Source: Leptonema illini DSM 21528
GTDB taxonomy: Bacteria; Spirochaetota; Leptospiria; Leptospirales; Leptonemataceae
DNA: 64,000 nucleotides
NCBI RefSeq assembly: GCF_000243335.1
Contig: NZ_JH597773.1
Coordinates: 4,261,095-4,325,094, forward strand
Direction of reading: 5' to 3'
Each line of letters starts with the position of its first letter. Positions within the stretch are counted from its first letter, which is position 1. The notes beneath the pieces were generated by a model. The model did not search any database. It had not been told where the DNA came from and saw nothing but the letters and a program-made list of their open reading frames with translations. Positions 56,566 to 64,000 of this stretch are shown piece after piece. The position numbers and the translations under genes are program-made.

Positions 56566-57459
56566 TCAGATCTTGTTTAAAAGATGCTTGGCAATGTTCA
56601 AGGCAATTTTTGCTCCGCGGGCATTGGCAGCTGCGAAGCAAAAGAGGTACATTGGATTATTGGCAGTAATGCTCAAGACGGCCGGATTGGGCGCTACTCC
56701 CGGGAATATCTCCTCTAATCGTTTGATAAAGAATCGTGCGAGTACTTCTATTCTGGCCTTCGTTATCTCACGATGAGGTTGACCAAATATGTCTTGGTTA
56801 TGTTCAACGGTGTAGAATTCTTCATACCATTCATCGGTTCCGAGGAACAGGTTTATGCGCCTAATCCATGCTGTAGGGATATCACCTGATCTGGGCAACG
56901 TTCGATTCAGTCCAATTCCAAGTGGGAACAGCAACCACATGTCTACAGCTTGTGTTTGAGCAATTTTCTCAATGGTCTGCCATTCCACTTGCATCCCATA
57001 CGGATCAAGAAACATAACCGCTCTCGTGCTGGACCAATCCATTTCGCAGAGATTTTTAAGCTCTTCATTTGCTTCTCCTCTGCGTATTTGGATTCTTGGT
57101 GCGAGATCTGGATATGAGCCACGGAGTCGTTCCAGATCCGCACATCTATTCGCATTCTTCTCGATAAAGACCCATTCATCAAAGGGTGGACTGATTTGCA
57201 GAGCAATAGAGGCAGAGCCTTCGAGCATTTTCTCGGGGGAATCAGAGGTGGGAATGGGTATATCGTCGAACAATGAAGGGGCATTTGCAGCGCGGGCGCT
57301 GATTTGCTCGATCGAGCCGGAACCGGCAAATGCATCTACGTACATTTTTCTGAACGGCTGTTTTTTTAATGCCTGATTGTAAGCTCCCAAGTATTTTTTC
57401 AGAATTGCAAGTTTCCTCTCTGTCCAGCTTCCACCGAATCTATGTGTTGCAGCATTCAT
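56566..57459 (-). CDS. tcmP: three-Cys-motif partner protein TcmP
   Basis: ATG 57459 is chosen because AGAGGTG lies six bases upstream; the GTG nine bases earlier overlaps that site. The 297-residue protein has the TcmP pattern: [20 protein letters not shown], then [15 protein letters not shown], then [13 protein letters not shown] and [13 protein letters not shown]. The DAFAGSG and LDPYG motifs look like motifs I and IV of methyltransferases. The family is defined by its pairing with the three-Cys protein, which follows here. Its role is unknown. Low G+C suggests acquisition. Confidence 0.9.
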   Translation of the reverse strand: MNAATHRFGGSWTERKLAILKKYLGAYNQALKKQPFRKMYVDAFAGSGSIEQISARAANAPSLFDDIPIPTSDSPEKMLEGSASIALQISPPFDEWVFIEKNANRCADLERLRGSYPDLAPRIQIRRGEANEELKNLCEMDWSSTRAVMFLDPYGMQVEWQTIEKIAQTQAVDMWLLFPLGIGLNRTLPRSGDIPTAWIRRINLFLGTDEWYEEFYTVEHNQDIFGQPHREITKARIEVLARFFIKRLEEIFPGVAPNPAVLSITANNPMYLFCFAAANARGAKIALNIAKHLLNKI

Positions 57460-57601
57460 TCTGTCCACCTCTGTACTGAAAAGGGGTGGCTTTTAAGGTG
57501 AGTTTGTCAACAGAAAAACATATGCAATTAAACACAGCGGATGTTTGGGCAGGTGGCAAATGCCAGCCACTGTGACTGCTGTCGAGTGAACAAATCCGAT
57601 C

Positions 57602-57639
57602 AAGTGGAACGGGCCGGCTTTCACCGGCCCGTTCCACTT
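57602..57639. terminator. 16-bp perfect hairpin at the glyQS stop
   Basis: AAGTGGAACGGGCCGG pairs perfectly with CCGGCCCGTTCCACTT around a six-base loop (CTTTCA). It touches the glyQS stop codon. No T-run follows, so it may end transcription with help or protect the mRNA 3' end. Confidence 0.65.
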
Positions 57640-59042
57640 CAAACCCCGTTCACATGATCGATCAAGAAGTCGCGCACCTTATCAAGCGAGATGCGCTCCT
57701 GCTTCGTCGAATCGCGCTCACGCAGCGTGACGGTGTTATCCTCTTTCGTCTGATGATCGATCGTTATACAGTAGGGCGTGCCGAGTTCGTCCTGTCTGTA
57801 GTAGCGTTTGCCGATCGAACCCGAAAGATCGTAATCGACGGGAAAGACCTTCGACAGACTTTTATACAGCGCTTCACCGATCTCAGGAAGCCCGTCTTTT
57901 TTCGTGAGGGGGAAGATGCCGGCCTTCACCGGAGCAAGCGAAGGATGCAGGCTGAGCACGACGCGCTGTTCTTCAGTGCCTGCATGCTCGACGCGGTAGG
58001 CATCTGAAAGGATGGCAAGGAAGAGCCGGTTCACGCCGAGAGCGGGCTCGACGACGTAAGGAACATACTTCTCTTTCGTCTCGGGATCGAGATACTCCAG
58101 ATTCTTGCGCGAGAACTCCATGTGCTGACGCAGGTCATAATCGGTGCGCGAGGCGATGCCCCAGAGCTCGCCCCATCCGAAGGGAAAGTTGAATTCAATG
58201 TCGACCGTTCCTTCTGAATAGAATGCCAGCTCTTCGGGCTCGTGCGCCCTGACGCGAAGGCTATCCTGCTTGATGCCTAACCCGTGCAGCCACTTCACGC
58301 AGTAGTCGACCCAGAAGTCGAACCACTCTTTCTGCGTTCCGGGCTTACAAAAGTATTCCATTTCCATCTGCTCGAACTCCCGCGTGCGGAAGACGAACTG
58401 ACGGGCGACGATTTCGTTACGAAAGGATTTGCCGATCTGAGCGACGCCGAAGGGAACGCGCACGCGACACGTATCGACGATGTTCTTAAAGTTGATAAAG
58501 ATGCCCTGAGCGGTTTCAGGACGCAGGTAAACGGTCTGATCCGATCCGGCGGCGGCGCCCATCTTCGTTTCGAACATCAGGTTAAACTGACGCGGCTCGG
58601 TGAAATCCTTCGCTCCACAGTTGGGGCATTTCAGTTTATCTTTTTCTTTCTCCATCACCTCGCGGATGGCGGCGAGATCGAGTTTTGAGCCGTCGACGCC
58701 CAGCGCGTCTTCGAGGAATTTATCTGCGCGAAAGCGAGACTTACAGGCCTTGCAATCGAAAAGCGGATCGGTGAAGCTGTCGACGTGGCCGCTGGCCTTC
58801 CAGACGTCTGGATGTAAAAGTATGGAAGAATCCAATCCGACGACGTCGTCGCGATCATGAACAAAGGCCTTCCACCAGGCGTTTTTGATGTTGCGCATCA
58901 GCTCTGAGCCATAGGGGCCGTAATCGAACGTGTTCGAGAGTCCTCCATAGATGTCAGAACCCGGATACACGAAGCCCCGGCGCTTGGCGAGCGCTACGAT
59001 ATCCTTCAACGATTCTTCTGCTTTGTTCTTCTTTTCGGCCAT
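57639..59042 (-). CDS. glyQS: glycyl-tRNA synthetase, dimeric (alpha2) type
   Basis: ATG 59042 (MAEKKNKAEESLKDIVALAK) has AGGATC upstream and gives 467 residues; the frame runs on to 59108. Class II motifs are present: YGPYGSELMRNIKNAWW near the start, the zinc-like CKAC and CPNCGAKDF pairs in the insertion, motif 2 in FRNEIVARQFVFRTREFEQME, and motif 3 with the glycine-binding EPALGVNRLFLAIL. It charges tRNA-Gly. It is essential and single-chain, unlike the alpha2beta2 form. Confidence 0.96.
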   Translation of the reverse strand: MAEKKNKAEESLKDIVALAKRRGFVYPGSDIYGGLSNTFDYGPYGSELMRNIKNAWWKAFVHDRDDVVGLDSSILLHPDVWKASGHVDSFTDPLFDCKACKSRFRADKFLEDALGVDGSKLDLAAIREVMEKEKDKLKCPNCGAKDFTEPRQFNLMFETKMGAAAGSDQTVYLRPETAQGIFINFKNIVDTCRVRVPFGVAQIGKSFRNEIVARQFVFRTREFEQMEMEYFCKPGTQKEWFDFWVDYCVKWLHGLGIKQDSLRVRAHEPEELAFYSEGTVDIEFNFPFGWGELWGIASRTDYDLRQHMEFSRKNLEYLDPETKEKYVPYVVEPALGVNRLFLAILSDAYRVEHAGTEEQRVVLSLHPSLAPVKAGIFPLTKKDGLPEIGEALYKSLSKVFPVDYDLSGSIGKRYYRQDELGTPYCITIDHQTKEDNTVTLRERDSTKQERISLDKVRDFLIDHVNGV

Positions 59043-59322
59043 GATCTGATCCTGTTGCTCGATAGAAGGCGAGCGTGATAGTGCTTTCTTTTTCGGCACG
59101 CTCTCCAATCAATCGAAAAGCAATTTTAACAGGTGTGCATGGCGGCGCTGAAAATCGCTTTTATCCGTTCAGGAAGGCCTCAGAATTCCGGACGCAGCAG
59201 CGCAGACGAAGGGGCAGGGAGCGTAATTTTTTTATGTCGGGTTAGCGTTATGAGACAGAAAAAAGTTACAGGGTCTCTTTGAATCCGGGCCGAAAATAGA
59301 GCAAACACAGAGGAGAACGGCC

Positions 59323-60246
59323 TTGGCAACAAAGAAGAAGGCGCAGCAACGCGGTTCAACGGATCTGATCAAAGAGTTTCAGGACTATCTGCTTGTAGAG
59401 CGAGGCCTGAGCGAAAACTCCATCTTTGCATATTCATACGACATAAAAAAATTCCTGGACTACTTGCAGAAGTTCCAGAAAGGCAAGGCCGTCGGCGTCG
59501 TGACATCCGACGATATCGTCGCCTTTCTGAAGCAACAGCAGGAGATGAACATCTCCACCCGCTCCAGGGCTCGCGAGCTTGCCGCGCTGCGCCAGTTCTT
59601 CGGCTATCTTCGCGATGAGGGGCGCGTCAAGGTTAATCCTGCCGATAAGGTCGAGCCGCCCGAGATCCGTCGCACGCTTCCCGATTATCTGACCGTCGAC
59701 GAGATTCGCTCGCTTTTCACCGTGTTCGACGAGAACGATCCGTACGAGATCCGCGACCGCGCCATCTTTGAGATGATGTATTCAAGCGGACTTCGCATCT
59801 CAGAGGCCTGCGCCATGAAGATGAGCGACGTCGATCTTGATAACCTGATGATCGCCGTGCGCGGAAAAGGCGGCCGGGAACGATTGATTCCTTTCGGCGA
59901 ACAGTCGAAGCAGGTCATCGACGACTATCTGACTAACTCTCGTGAAGTCATCCTGAAAGATCGCGACAGCGAGTATCTCTTTATTTCGAAAAAAGGGGAG
60001 AGCCTGAACCGGAAGTCCGTCTGGCGTCTTCTGAAAAAGTATATCTCGCGCACCGGGATTACAAAGACCGTCACGCCGCATACGTTCCGCCACAGCTTCG
60101 CAACACACCTGATCGAAAACAACGCCGATCTGCGCAGCGTGCAGGAGCTTCTCGGACACCTCGACATCGCCACTACGCAAATCTACACGCACATGGCGGC
60201 CAGCCAGCTGAAAGAGGTGCATCGCAAACATCATCCGCGCGGATGA
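59323..60246 (+). CDS. xerD: tyrosine recombinase XerD/XerC type
   Basis: The start is TTG 59323, eight bases after AGAGGAGAAC, giving 307 residues. The N-terminal core-binding domain (about 15-105) includes FQDYLLVERGLSENSIFAYS. The catalytic residues are in SSGLRISEAC (Arg), RGKGGRERLIPF (Lys), HTFRHSFATHLIEN (His and Arg), LGHLDIATTQIYTH (His and the Tyr nucleophile). It resolves chromosome dimers at dif with a partner recombinase. A lone XerD-like protein could also be a generic integrase, but no phage genes are adjacent. Confidence 0.88.
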   Translation: MATKKKAQQRGSTDLIKEFQDYLLVERGLSENSIFAYSYDIKKFLDYLQKFQKGKAVGVVTSDDIVAFLKQQQEMNISTRSRARELAALRQFFGYLRDEGRVKVNPADKVEPPEIRRTLPDYLTVDEIRSLFTVFDENDPYEIRDRAIFEMMYSSGLRISEACAMKMSDVDLDNLMIAVRGKGGRERLIPFGEQSKQVIDDYLTNSREVILKDRDSEYLFISKKGESLNRKSVWRLLKKYISRTGITKTVTPHTFRHSFATHLIENNADLRSVQELLGHLDIATTQIYTHMAASQLKEVHRKHHPRG

Positions 60247-60459
60247 TGACTGGCCGGTCTTACTTAATAGTGCCCGTGTCGTCGATTCGCGCCTGCAACT
60301 TCCTGTGCAGTAAATCTGCATGCATTGAATCGGGCCCCTTCGCTTCATGCTGTTGGTATCTGGCTGTAGATTTTGAAGACATAATTTCCCGGCGAAATTC
60401 GAGAGTATCGGTAAAGAAAATTGCGACATCCAGTGGATGGTGAAGTGTCTTTTTTTTGA

Positions 60460-60488
60460 TTGACATTCTGATTTTGAGGCCGTATCTG
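60460..60488 (+). promoter_or_regulatory. possible sigma-70-type promoter before the heptanucleotide-repeat gene
   Basis: TTGACA (60460-60465) is followed, 17 bases later, by TATCTG (60483-60488). A transcript from it would start at about 60494-60496, almost exactly at ATG 60495, so the message would be nearly leaderless. The -10 match is weak. Confidence 0.35.
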
Positions 60489-60494
60489 TGGAGT

Positions 60495-61025
60495 ATGCAG
60501 GGCGACGCACCTGAAAAAATACGGAATACGGAATACGGAATACGGAATACGGAATACGGAATACGGAATACGGAATACGGAATACGGAATACGGAATACG
60601 GAATACGGCCGCTGATTCTCTGGCTGGCACCCGTTGTTTACTGTCTGATTCCAATTGTGAACTTCTTGCAAGTCATGTGGCAATTCCGCACGACCTTTCG
60701 TGGGGCTCTGCTGCATTACCCGGCTGTCGGCGCTCTCCTGATGATTCTGGCGCCTGTGGTGGGCATTGGTCTTTTCCTCCAGAAGAGATGGGGGTATCGA
60801 TTATTCCTTGCCCATTCGATTCTTCTCATTCTCTATAATCTTTCCTTTTTCTCTCATCGATCAGGCACTATTCCCGCAACGAATCTTCTTGTGACCTCTC
60901 TGGGTTTGATCATTCTTTTCTGGTTTGTCCATCGAGCTTATGCCCGTCGGAATATCGGTGAGCGCATTCTGCTGCAAAAAGGCCCGCCTGCCCACATAGA
61001 CGTTCCGGACGGGCGGGCAGAATGA
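60495..61025 (+). CDS. four-TM membrane protein with a phase-variable 5' repeat
   Basis: ATG 60495 (MQGDAPEK) gives 176 residues; TTG 60456 in the same frame is an alternative. Directly after the start, 13 copies of AATACGG code for four IRNTEYG units. Four membrane helices follow (about residues 42-62, 75-96, 100-120, 130-150) and a basic tail. In the present copy number the frame is open (ON). Loss of one unit or gain of one would shift the frame: one of the other frames meets TGA right after the repeat (60613), the other stops about 230 bases later. No family was recognised. Confidence 0.65.
   Translation: MQGDAPEKIRNTEYGIRNTEYGIRNTEYGIRNTEYGIRPLILWLAPVVYCLIPIVNFLQVMWQFRTTFRGALLHYPAVGALLMILAPVVGIGLFLQKRWGYRLFLAHSILLILYNLSFFSHRSGTIPATNLLVTSLGLIILFWFVHRAYARRNIGERILLQKGPPAHIDVPDGRAE
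60518..60608 (+). repeat. heptanucleotide microsatellite (AATACGG)13
   Basis: Thirteen perfect copies of a 7-bp unit, 91 bp in all, lie in the 5' coding region of the four-TM protein gene. The unit length is not a multiple of three, the hallmark of contingency loci that switch by slipped-strand mispairing. Confidence 0.97.
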
Positions 61026-61067
61026 GCAGAATATGGTTATCAAAAACAAAAAAGACGGTAGGTTCCA

Positions 61068-61649
61068 ATGAAGCATTTAATTTTCGCAGGTAGTTTATTC
61101 CTTGGGTTCGGTTTTCTTTCATCGTGTATTCCGGGTGAGCATCCCTCCCAGAACAAGGTCGTTCCGCTCATTCTGAGTCTTGCGTACACGCCCGCACCGC
61201 CGGAGGCCGTGCGAACACAGATTGTGGAAGAGATGTTTCCTGCCTCAGGCCCGTTAGCCCTCGTGGAGGGGGAGCGGGAGTATTTACAGTACCAGATGCT
61301 GGAACGTTACAATCAAGGCTTTTACGAACCGGCCGTTCAGCCGCTCATAGCACGAGATATGCAATCTGTGTTTGCATCTGCTCTCGAAGAGGACGGCACC
61401 ACCATGGCCAGCTTGAACGCTGATTTTCGTCGGGAAGTGGAGAGAGTTCTTACGACAGCACCCGAAGGGATTCTCTGGAACATCCGATATATTGCGGCTA
61501 ATTCGGCCGTAATGTCTGATGAGATGCTTCAGGAGGAAGGCTTCTGGGCGGGCGATATATCGAGAGAGGATTTCGAAGAAAACAAAAGGTTCATGCTGGC
61601 CCTTTACGAAACCGTAAGCCTGGAGATTGAGCGGAGGCAAGGCCAGTGA
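61068..61649 (+). CDS. lipoprotein of unknown function
   Basis: The 193-residue protein has a lipoprotein signal, MKHLIFAGSLFLGFGFLSSC, with lipobox LSSC and Cys at 20. The mature part is helical and acidic, with no recognised domain. It is followed by a second lipoprotein gene that overlaps its stop (GTGA), so the two are co-translated. The setting (a phase-variable membrane protein before, an SGNH-like exported protein after) suggests a surface or envelope locus. Confidence 0.75.
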   Translation: MKHLIFAGSLFLGFGFLSSCIPGEHPSQNKVVPLILSLAYTPAPPEAVRTQIVEEMFPASGPLALVEGEREYLQYQMLERYNQGFYEPAVQPLIARDMQSVFASALEEDGTTMASLNADFRREVERVLTTAPEGILWNIRYIAANSAVMSDEMLQEEGFWAGDISREDFEENKRFMLALYETVSLEIERRQGQ

Positions 61650-62056
61650 TTCGCCGCCTGCCACTCATTTTCACTCTAAGCATCGCTGCTTTCTTGCCGG
61701 CAGGGTGTGAACCGGAGGAAAGTACGACAAAGGATGAGTTCATGCTCGGTCTTTTAATACAGTACTGGGTGAATTACAATAACCCATGTAAGGATGGGCG
61801 TCCGTACATGGAAGTCAATCAAGGCGATCTGGTCGGGCCGTTTACGAGCCAGCAATGCTTCCATCTAACGACAACGTCGGCTGTTACGATTACCATGCTG
61901 ACTACAGGCACCTCTGTCGGGAGCCTTACGCTGTGGACACCGGTTCGGACATCAATTGACTACCGGGACGATCCGACTTTCACGATATCGCAAGCACCTG
62001 CAGACGTGTGGGTTTTTGCTCAATGCGGTGGTTGCGAGTATAGCATTCAGTTTTAA
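61646..62056 (+). CDS. small lipoprotein of unknown function
   Basis: GTG 61646 overlaps the previous stop. The 136-residue product has the signal RRLPLIFTLSIAAFLPAGC, with lipobox LPAGC-like spacing and Cys at about 21. The mature part has many Thr, Ser and Val residues and reads as beta-sheet (LTTTSAVTITMLTTGTSVGS). Four further cysteines (C48, C71 and a CGGC pair near the end) could form disulfides. No domain was recognised. Confidence 0.7.
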   Translation: MIRRLPLIFTLSIAAFLPAGCEPEESTTKDEFMLGLLIQYWVNYNNPCKDGRPYMEVNQGDLVGPFTSQQCFHLTTTSAVTITMLTTGTSVGSLTLWTPVRTSIDYRDDPTFTISQAPADVWVFAQCGGCEYSIQF

Positions 62057-62086
62057 TTGAAAGGTACAATCAAGGAGCCAGAGCTT

Positions 62087-63256
62087 ATGGTAGGCAGTAA
62101 GAGATATATTCTAATATCCATATTCATCTTCAGTCATGCATTGAATGCCCAGATTCCGGAGCCTCAGTGCGATCCGGATGATATGTTTACGCCTTTTGTT
62201 GAAGTCAGTGCATCCCGTGCGTGGGCAAAATGTGATATGCGTTGCGCAGGGCAGCCGGGCCCGTTTCACATCATGCTCGTAGGTGATTCGGTAGGCGCCC
62301 TGCTTGCGGCGTCGCCTTCACCGATGGCATGGCAGGTAAACGGTGTGAAGAGTAAGTCATGGGATTACTTCCTGACAGATCCTGCACCGGAAGGGGCCGC
62401 AAGCTGGCGTGTACTCAATACTGCGGTTTCGGCAACGACAGCCCATTTCTGGCGTTCGGGTGTTGAGAAATGCCTTGGGGATCATGAAAGCGAAGAAGCC
62501 GCGCGCTGGCGAGCGACGGCGCCGGGACGCGTCTGGATGGAGATCGGCGGCAACGATATCAAGTATGCCCATGCGATTGCTGTGAACCCTCACTGGGCGC
62601 ATTATGTGAATAACAGAATCTTGAACCAGACGGCCAGGATGGTGACATTGTTCCAGCAAAACGGGCGGACCGTGCTTCTAATGGGCTATCATTCAGAGAA
62701 GGCAGCCTATGTAACGGGCGGCGCTAAACTCTTTAAAGACAATGATCTTATAGAAACCCTTTGTGGTACCGACAATGAGGTCGCTGACATTCTGTTTAAC
62801 GATGGTGTTTGCCTTCTTGCAGACGGTTCATGGCAGGTGATTACAAATGTTACCGGCGGCTTCTTTGATGGGCTAAACAAGATGCGTATGTACCTTGATG
62901 ACCGTCTTGGGCCGGCGGCCATGTTGCTCGATGGAAGCTGGCTACAAAAAATTCCGGGCGGCAGTATGGTTTACGGCGCACTGCGCACGATCGACATCGG
63001 GCTGGGTAACGCATTAGGGTTAAACCACAGTCTGACCGGGTTGTTCGAGGATCCGGCACGCCGGTTCTTTGGAAAAAATGGCCACAAAATGGACAGTTAT
63101 GAAAGCCGTTTTGGTGATGCAGTGCCGTGGCAGGTATTCTGGGCGTGGCTTCAGTCCACGCCGCGCTACGAAGAAGGGTGGGCTGTACAATTTGCCGGCC
63201 CGAATAAGCGCAAGGCCGAATCGGCCGATTATGTCCCGAATTTAGTTAGAGTTTGA
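62087..63256 (+). pseudogene. exported SGNH-hydrolase-like gene truncated by IS copy 3
   Basis: ATG 62087 has AAGGAG nine bases upstream and gives a signal peptide (YILISIFIFSHALNA). The protein shows SGNH block I, FHIMLVGDSVGALL, and block III, VWMEIGGNDIKYAH. The native coding sequence runs 380 codons to 63226, where IS copy 3 begins; nine IS-encoded residues (DYVPNLVRV) and a stop follow. The histidine of block V, expected near the C-terminus, was not found and may have been lost. It may still make a stable but inactive protein. The lost 3' end would lie beyond the window. Confidence 0.75.
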
Positions 63257-64000
63257 AAAGGCGGAACCCTGGCCCAAAATGGGCCGAACACCACATTCCC
63301 TTACGGAGGGTTCCAGATGAAGAAGAACGAACGGGCAGAAACCAGTCAAACACAAAGCCTTACGGCCGAAGGTTTTCGGGATTATATTCGAACCAGCCTC
63401 GATGCTCGAGTGCGCGAATTTGCACTCGGCTACGTAGGAGCTTTGATTCTCGAAGAAATCGAAACGTTATGCGGCAAGACAGGGGAGCATAAGAGAGGCC
63501 GTGGTCTTGCCCATCGAGGCGGCAGCCAGCGTGGTTCCATTGTGCTCGATGGAGAAAGGGTGGCCATCCAGAGGCCCAGAGCTCGACGTAACGGCAAGGA
63601 GGTGAAGCTGGAGCGATATGAGATCCTTCAGGATCGCTCTGATCTTCGCGAGCATGTTGAGCGCCTGATGCTGGCGGGCATCAGCACCCGGAACTATGAA
63701 AAGACGCTGAGAAAGACAGAAGCCTCTCTCGGCCTTTCGCGGAGTGCGGTTTCGCGGGAGTTTGTGAAGTCCAGCCGTGAGTCGCTCAATCATTTGAATT
63801 CACGCAGGTTTCCTGATCAGACATTCTGGTGTATTGTTCTTGATGGCATCGTATTCGGCGGCTCTGTCGTAATCGTTGCTCTCGGGGTCGATACGGCCGG
63901 AAACAAGCATTTTCTGGGCATTTCTGAGGGGTCTACAGAGAATGCTGATAGCGCACTCAGTGTCCTTCAATCAATCGAGAGCCGTGATATCCGCTTCACA
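63227..64000 (+). mobile_element. IS256-family insertion sequence, copy 3 (cut by the window end)
   Basis: The first 774 bases of the element are visible, starting GATTATGTCCCG as in copy 2. The left flank is gaatcggcc; whether it is duplicated on the other side cannot be seen. Small clustered differences from copy 2 are present (for example near 63585-63602). Confidence 0.95.
63317..64000 (+). CDS. IS256-family transposase, N-terminal part (copy 3)
   Basis: The frame starts at ATG 63317 behind ACGGAGG and is open to the window end (228 codons). The sequence is nearly the same as in copies 1 and 2, with RRNGKEVK in place of RSNGKEVK near residue 91. The first catalytic Asp (IVLDGIVFGG) is inside the visible part; the second lies outside. 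Confidence 0.93.
   Translation, partial: MKKNERAETSQTQSLTAEGFRDYIRTSLDARVREFALGYVGALILEEIETLCGKTGEHKRGRGLAHRGGSQRGSIVLDGERVAIQRPRARRNGKEVKLERYEILQDRSDLREHVERLMLAGISTRNYEKTLRKTEASLGLSRSAVSREFVKSSRESLNHLNSRRFPDQTFWCIVLDGIVFGGSVVIVALGVDTAGNKHFLGISEGSTENADSALSVLQSIESRDIRFT

Noticed and set aside
60518..60608. Short direct repeats as a possible CRISPR array
   Set aside because: The units are 7 bp and contiguous with no spacers, and there are no cas genes. It is a microsatellite.
59800..60654. Long minus-strand frames crossing the heptanucleotide repeat (products with repeated YSVFRIP)
   Set aside because: They run through the 3' end of xerD in antisense and owe their length to the stop-free repeat. 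No ribosome site or family resemblance supports them.
53059..64000. IS copies 2 and 3 as the ends of a composite transposon
   Set aside because: The segment between them carries the housekeeping genes glyQS and xerD, and copy 2 has its own intact 9-bp target duplication, which shows independent insertion.

Overview
The window is a piece of a bacterial chromosome of about 54-55% G+C. It is probably from a spirochaete of the family Leptospiraceae, with Leptonema or Turneriella more likely than Leptospira because of the G+C. This rests on family-level recognition: loose spirochaetal lipoboxes (LPAC, LSSC, LPAGC), a VWA-STAS protein, an adenylate cyclase with a 7TMR-DISM sensor, an HD-GYP protein and a monomeric isocitrate dehydrogenase. 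No database search was possible. No rRNA, tRNA or CRISPR was seen.

Region 1 (1-14.5 kb) is core. It opens with the 3' end of a PTS enzyme I-like gene, then a small membrane protein, a VWA-STAS protein, a predicted outer-membrane protein, a repeat-rich periplasmic protein and a two-domain cyclic-nucleotide-binding protein. The methylmalonyl-CoA mutase operon (mutA-mutB-meaB) and rpiA follow. Region 2 (14.5-19.9 kb) is accessory: a putative wHTH/nuclease gene broken by an IS256-type element, a decayed higB beside higA, vapBC, an unknown membrane protein and a CPBP protease. Region 3 (20-49.6 kb) is mostly core. It holds the rplU-prp-rpmA-obg-proB cluster, a lipoprotein cyclophilin, leuB, a CheY-like receiver, a large radical-SAM protein, ssb, a short UvrD-like helicase, glgX, panD, HD-GYP, katA, an arsR/SRPBCC pair, icd and a 7TMR-DISM cyclase.

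Region 4 (49.7-64 kb) is again accessory. A leftward SPFH/SHOCT operon has its first gene, a 65-residue zinc-ribbon protein, cut by IS copy 2; the 9-bp target duplication is intact and the gene can be rebuilt in frame. Next comes a leftward three-gene island: TcmP, a Gp37/Gp68-type three-Cys protein and a DNA methyltransferase. Then glyQS and xerD, a four-TM protein whose 5' coding region holds 13 copies of a 7-bp repeat (a strong phase-variation candidate), two lipoproteins, and an SGNH-hydrolase-like gene cut by IS copy 3.

The three IS copies share one structure (1378 bp when complete). The most system-like novelties are the TcmP/Gp37-Gp68/methyltransferase island, the SPFH/zinc-ribbon operon, the heptanucleotide contingency locus, and a Prp protease encoded beside an L27 that has no cleavable N-terminal extension.
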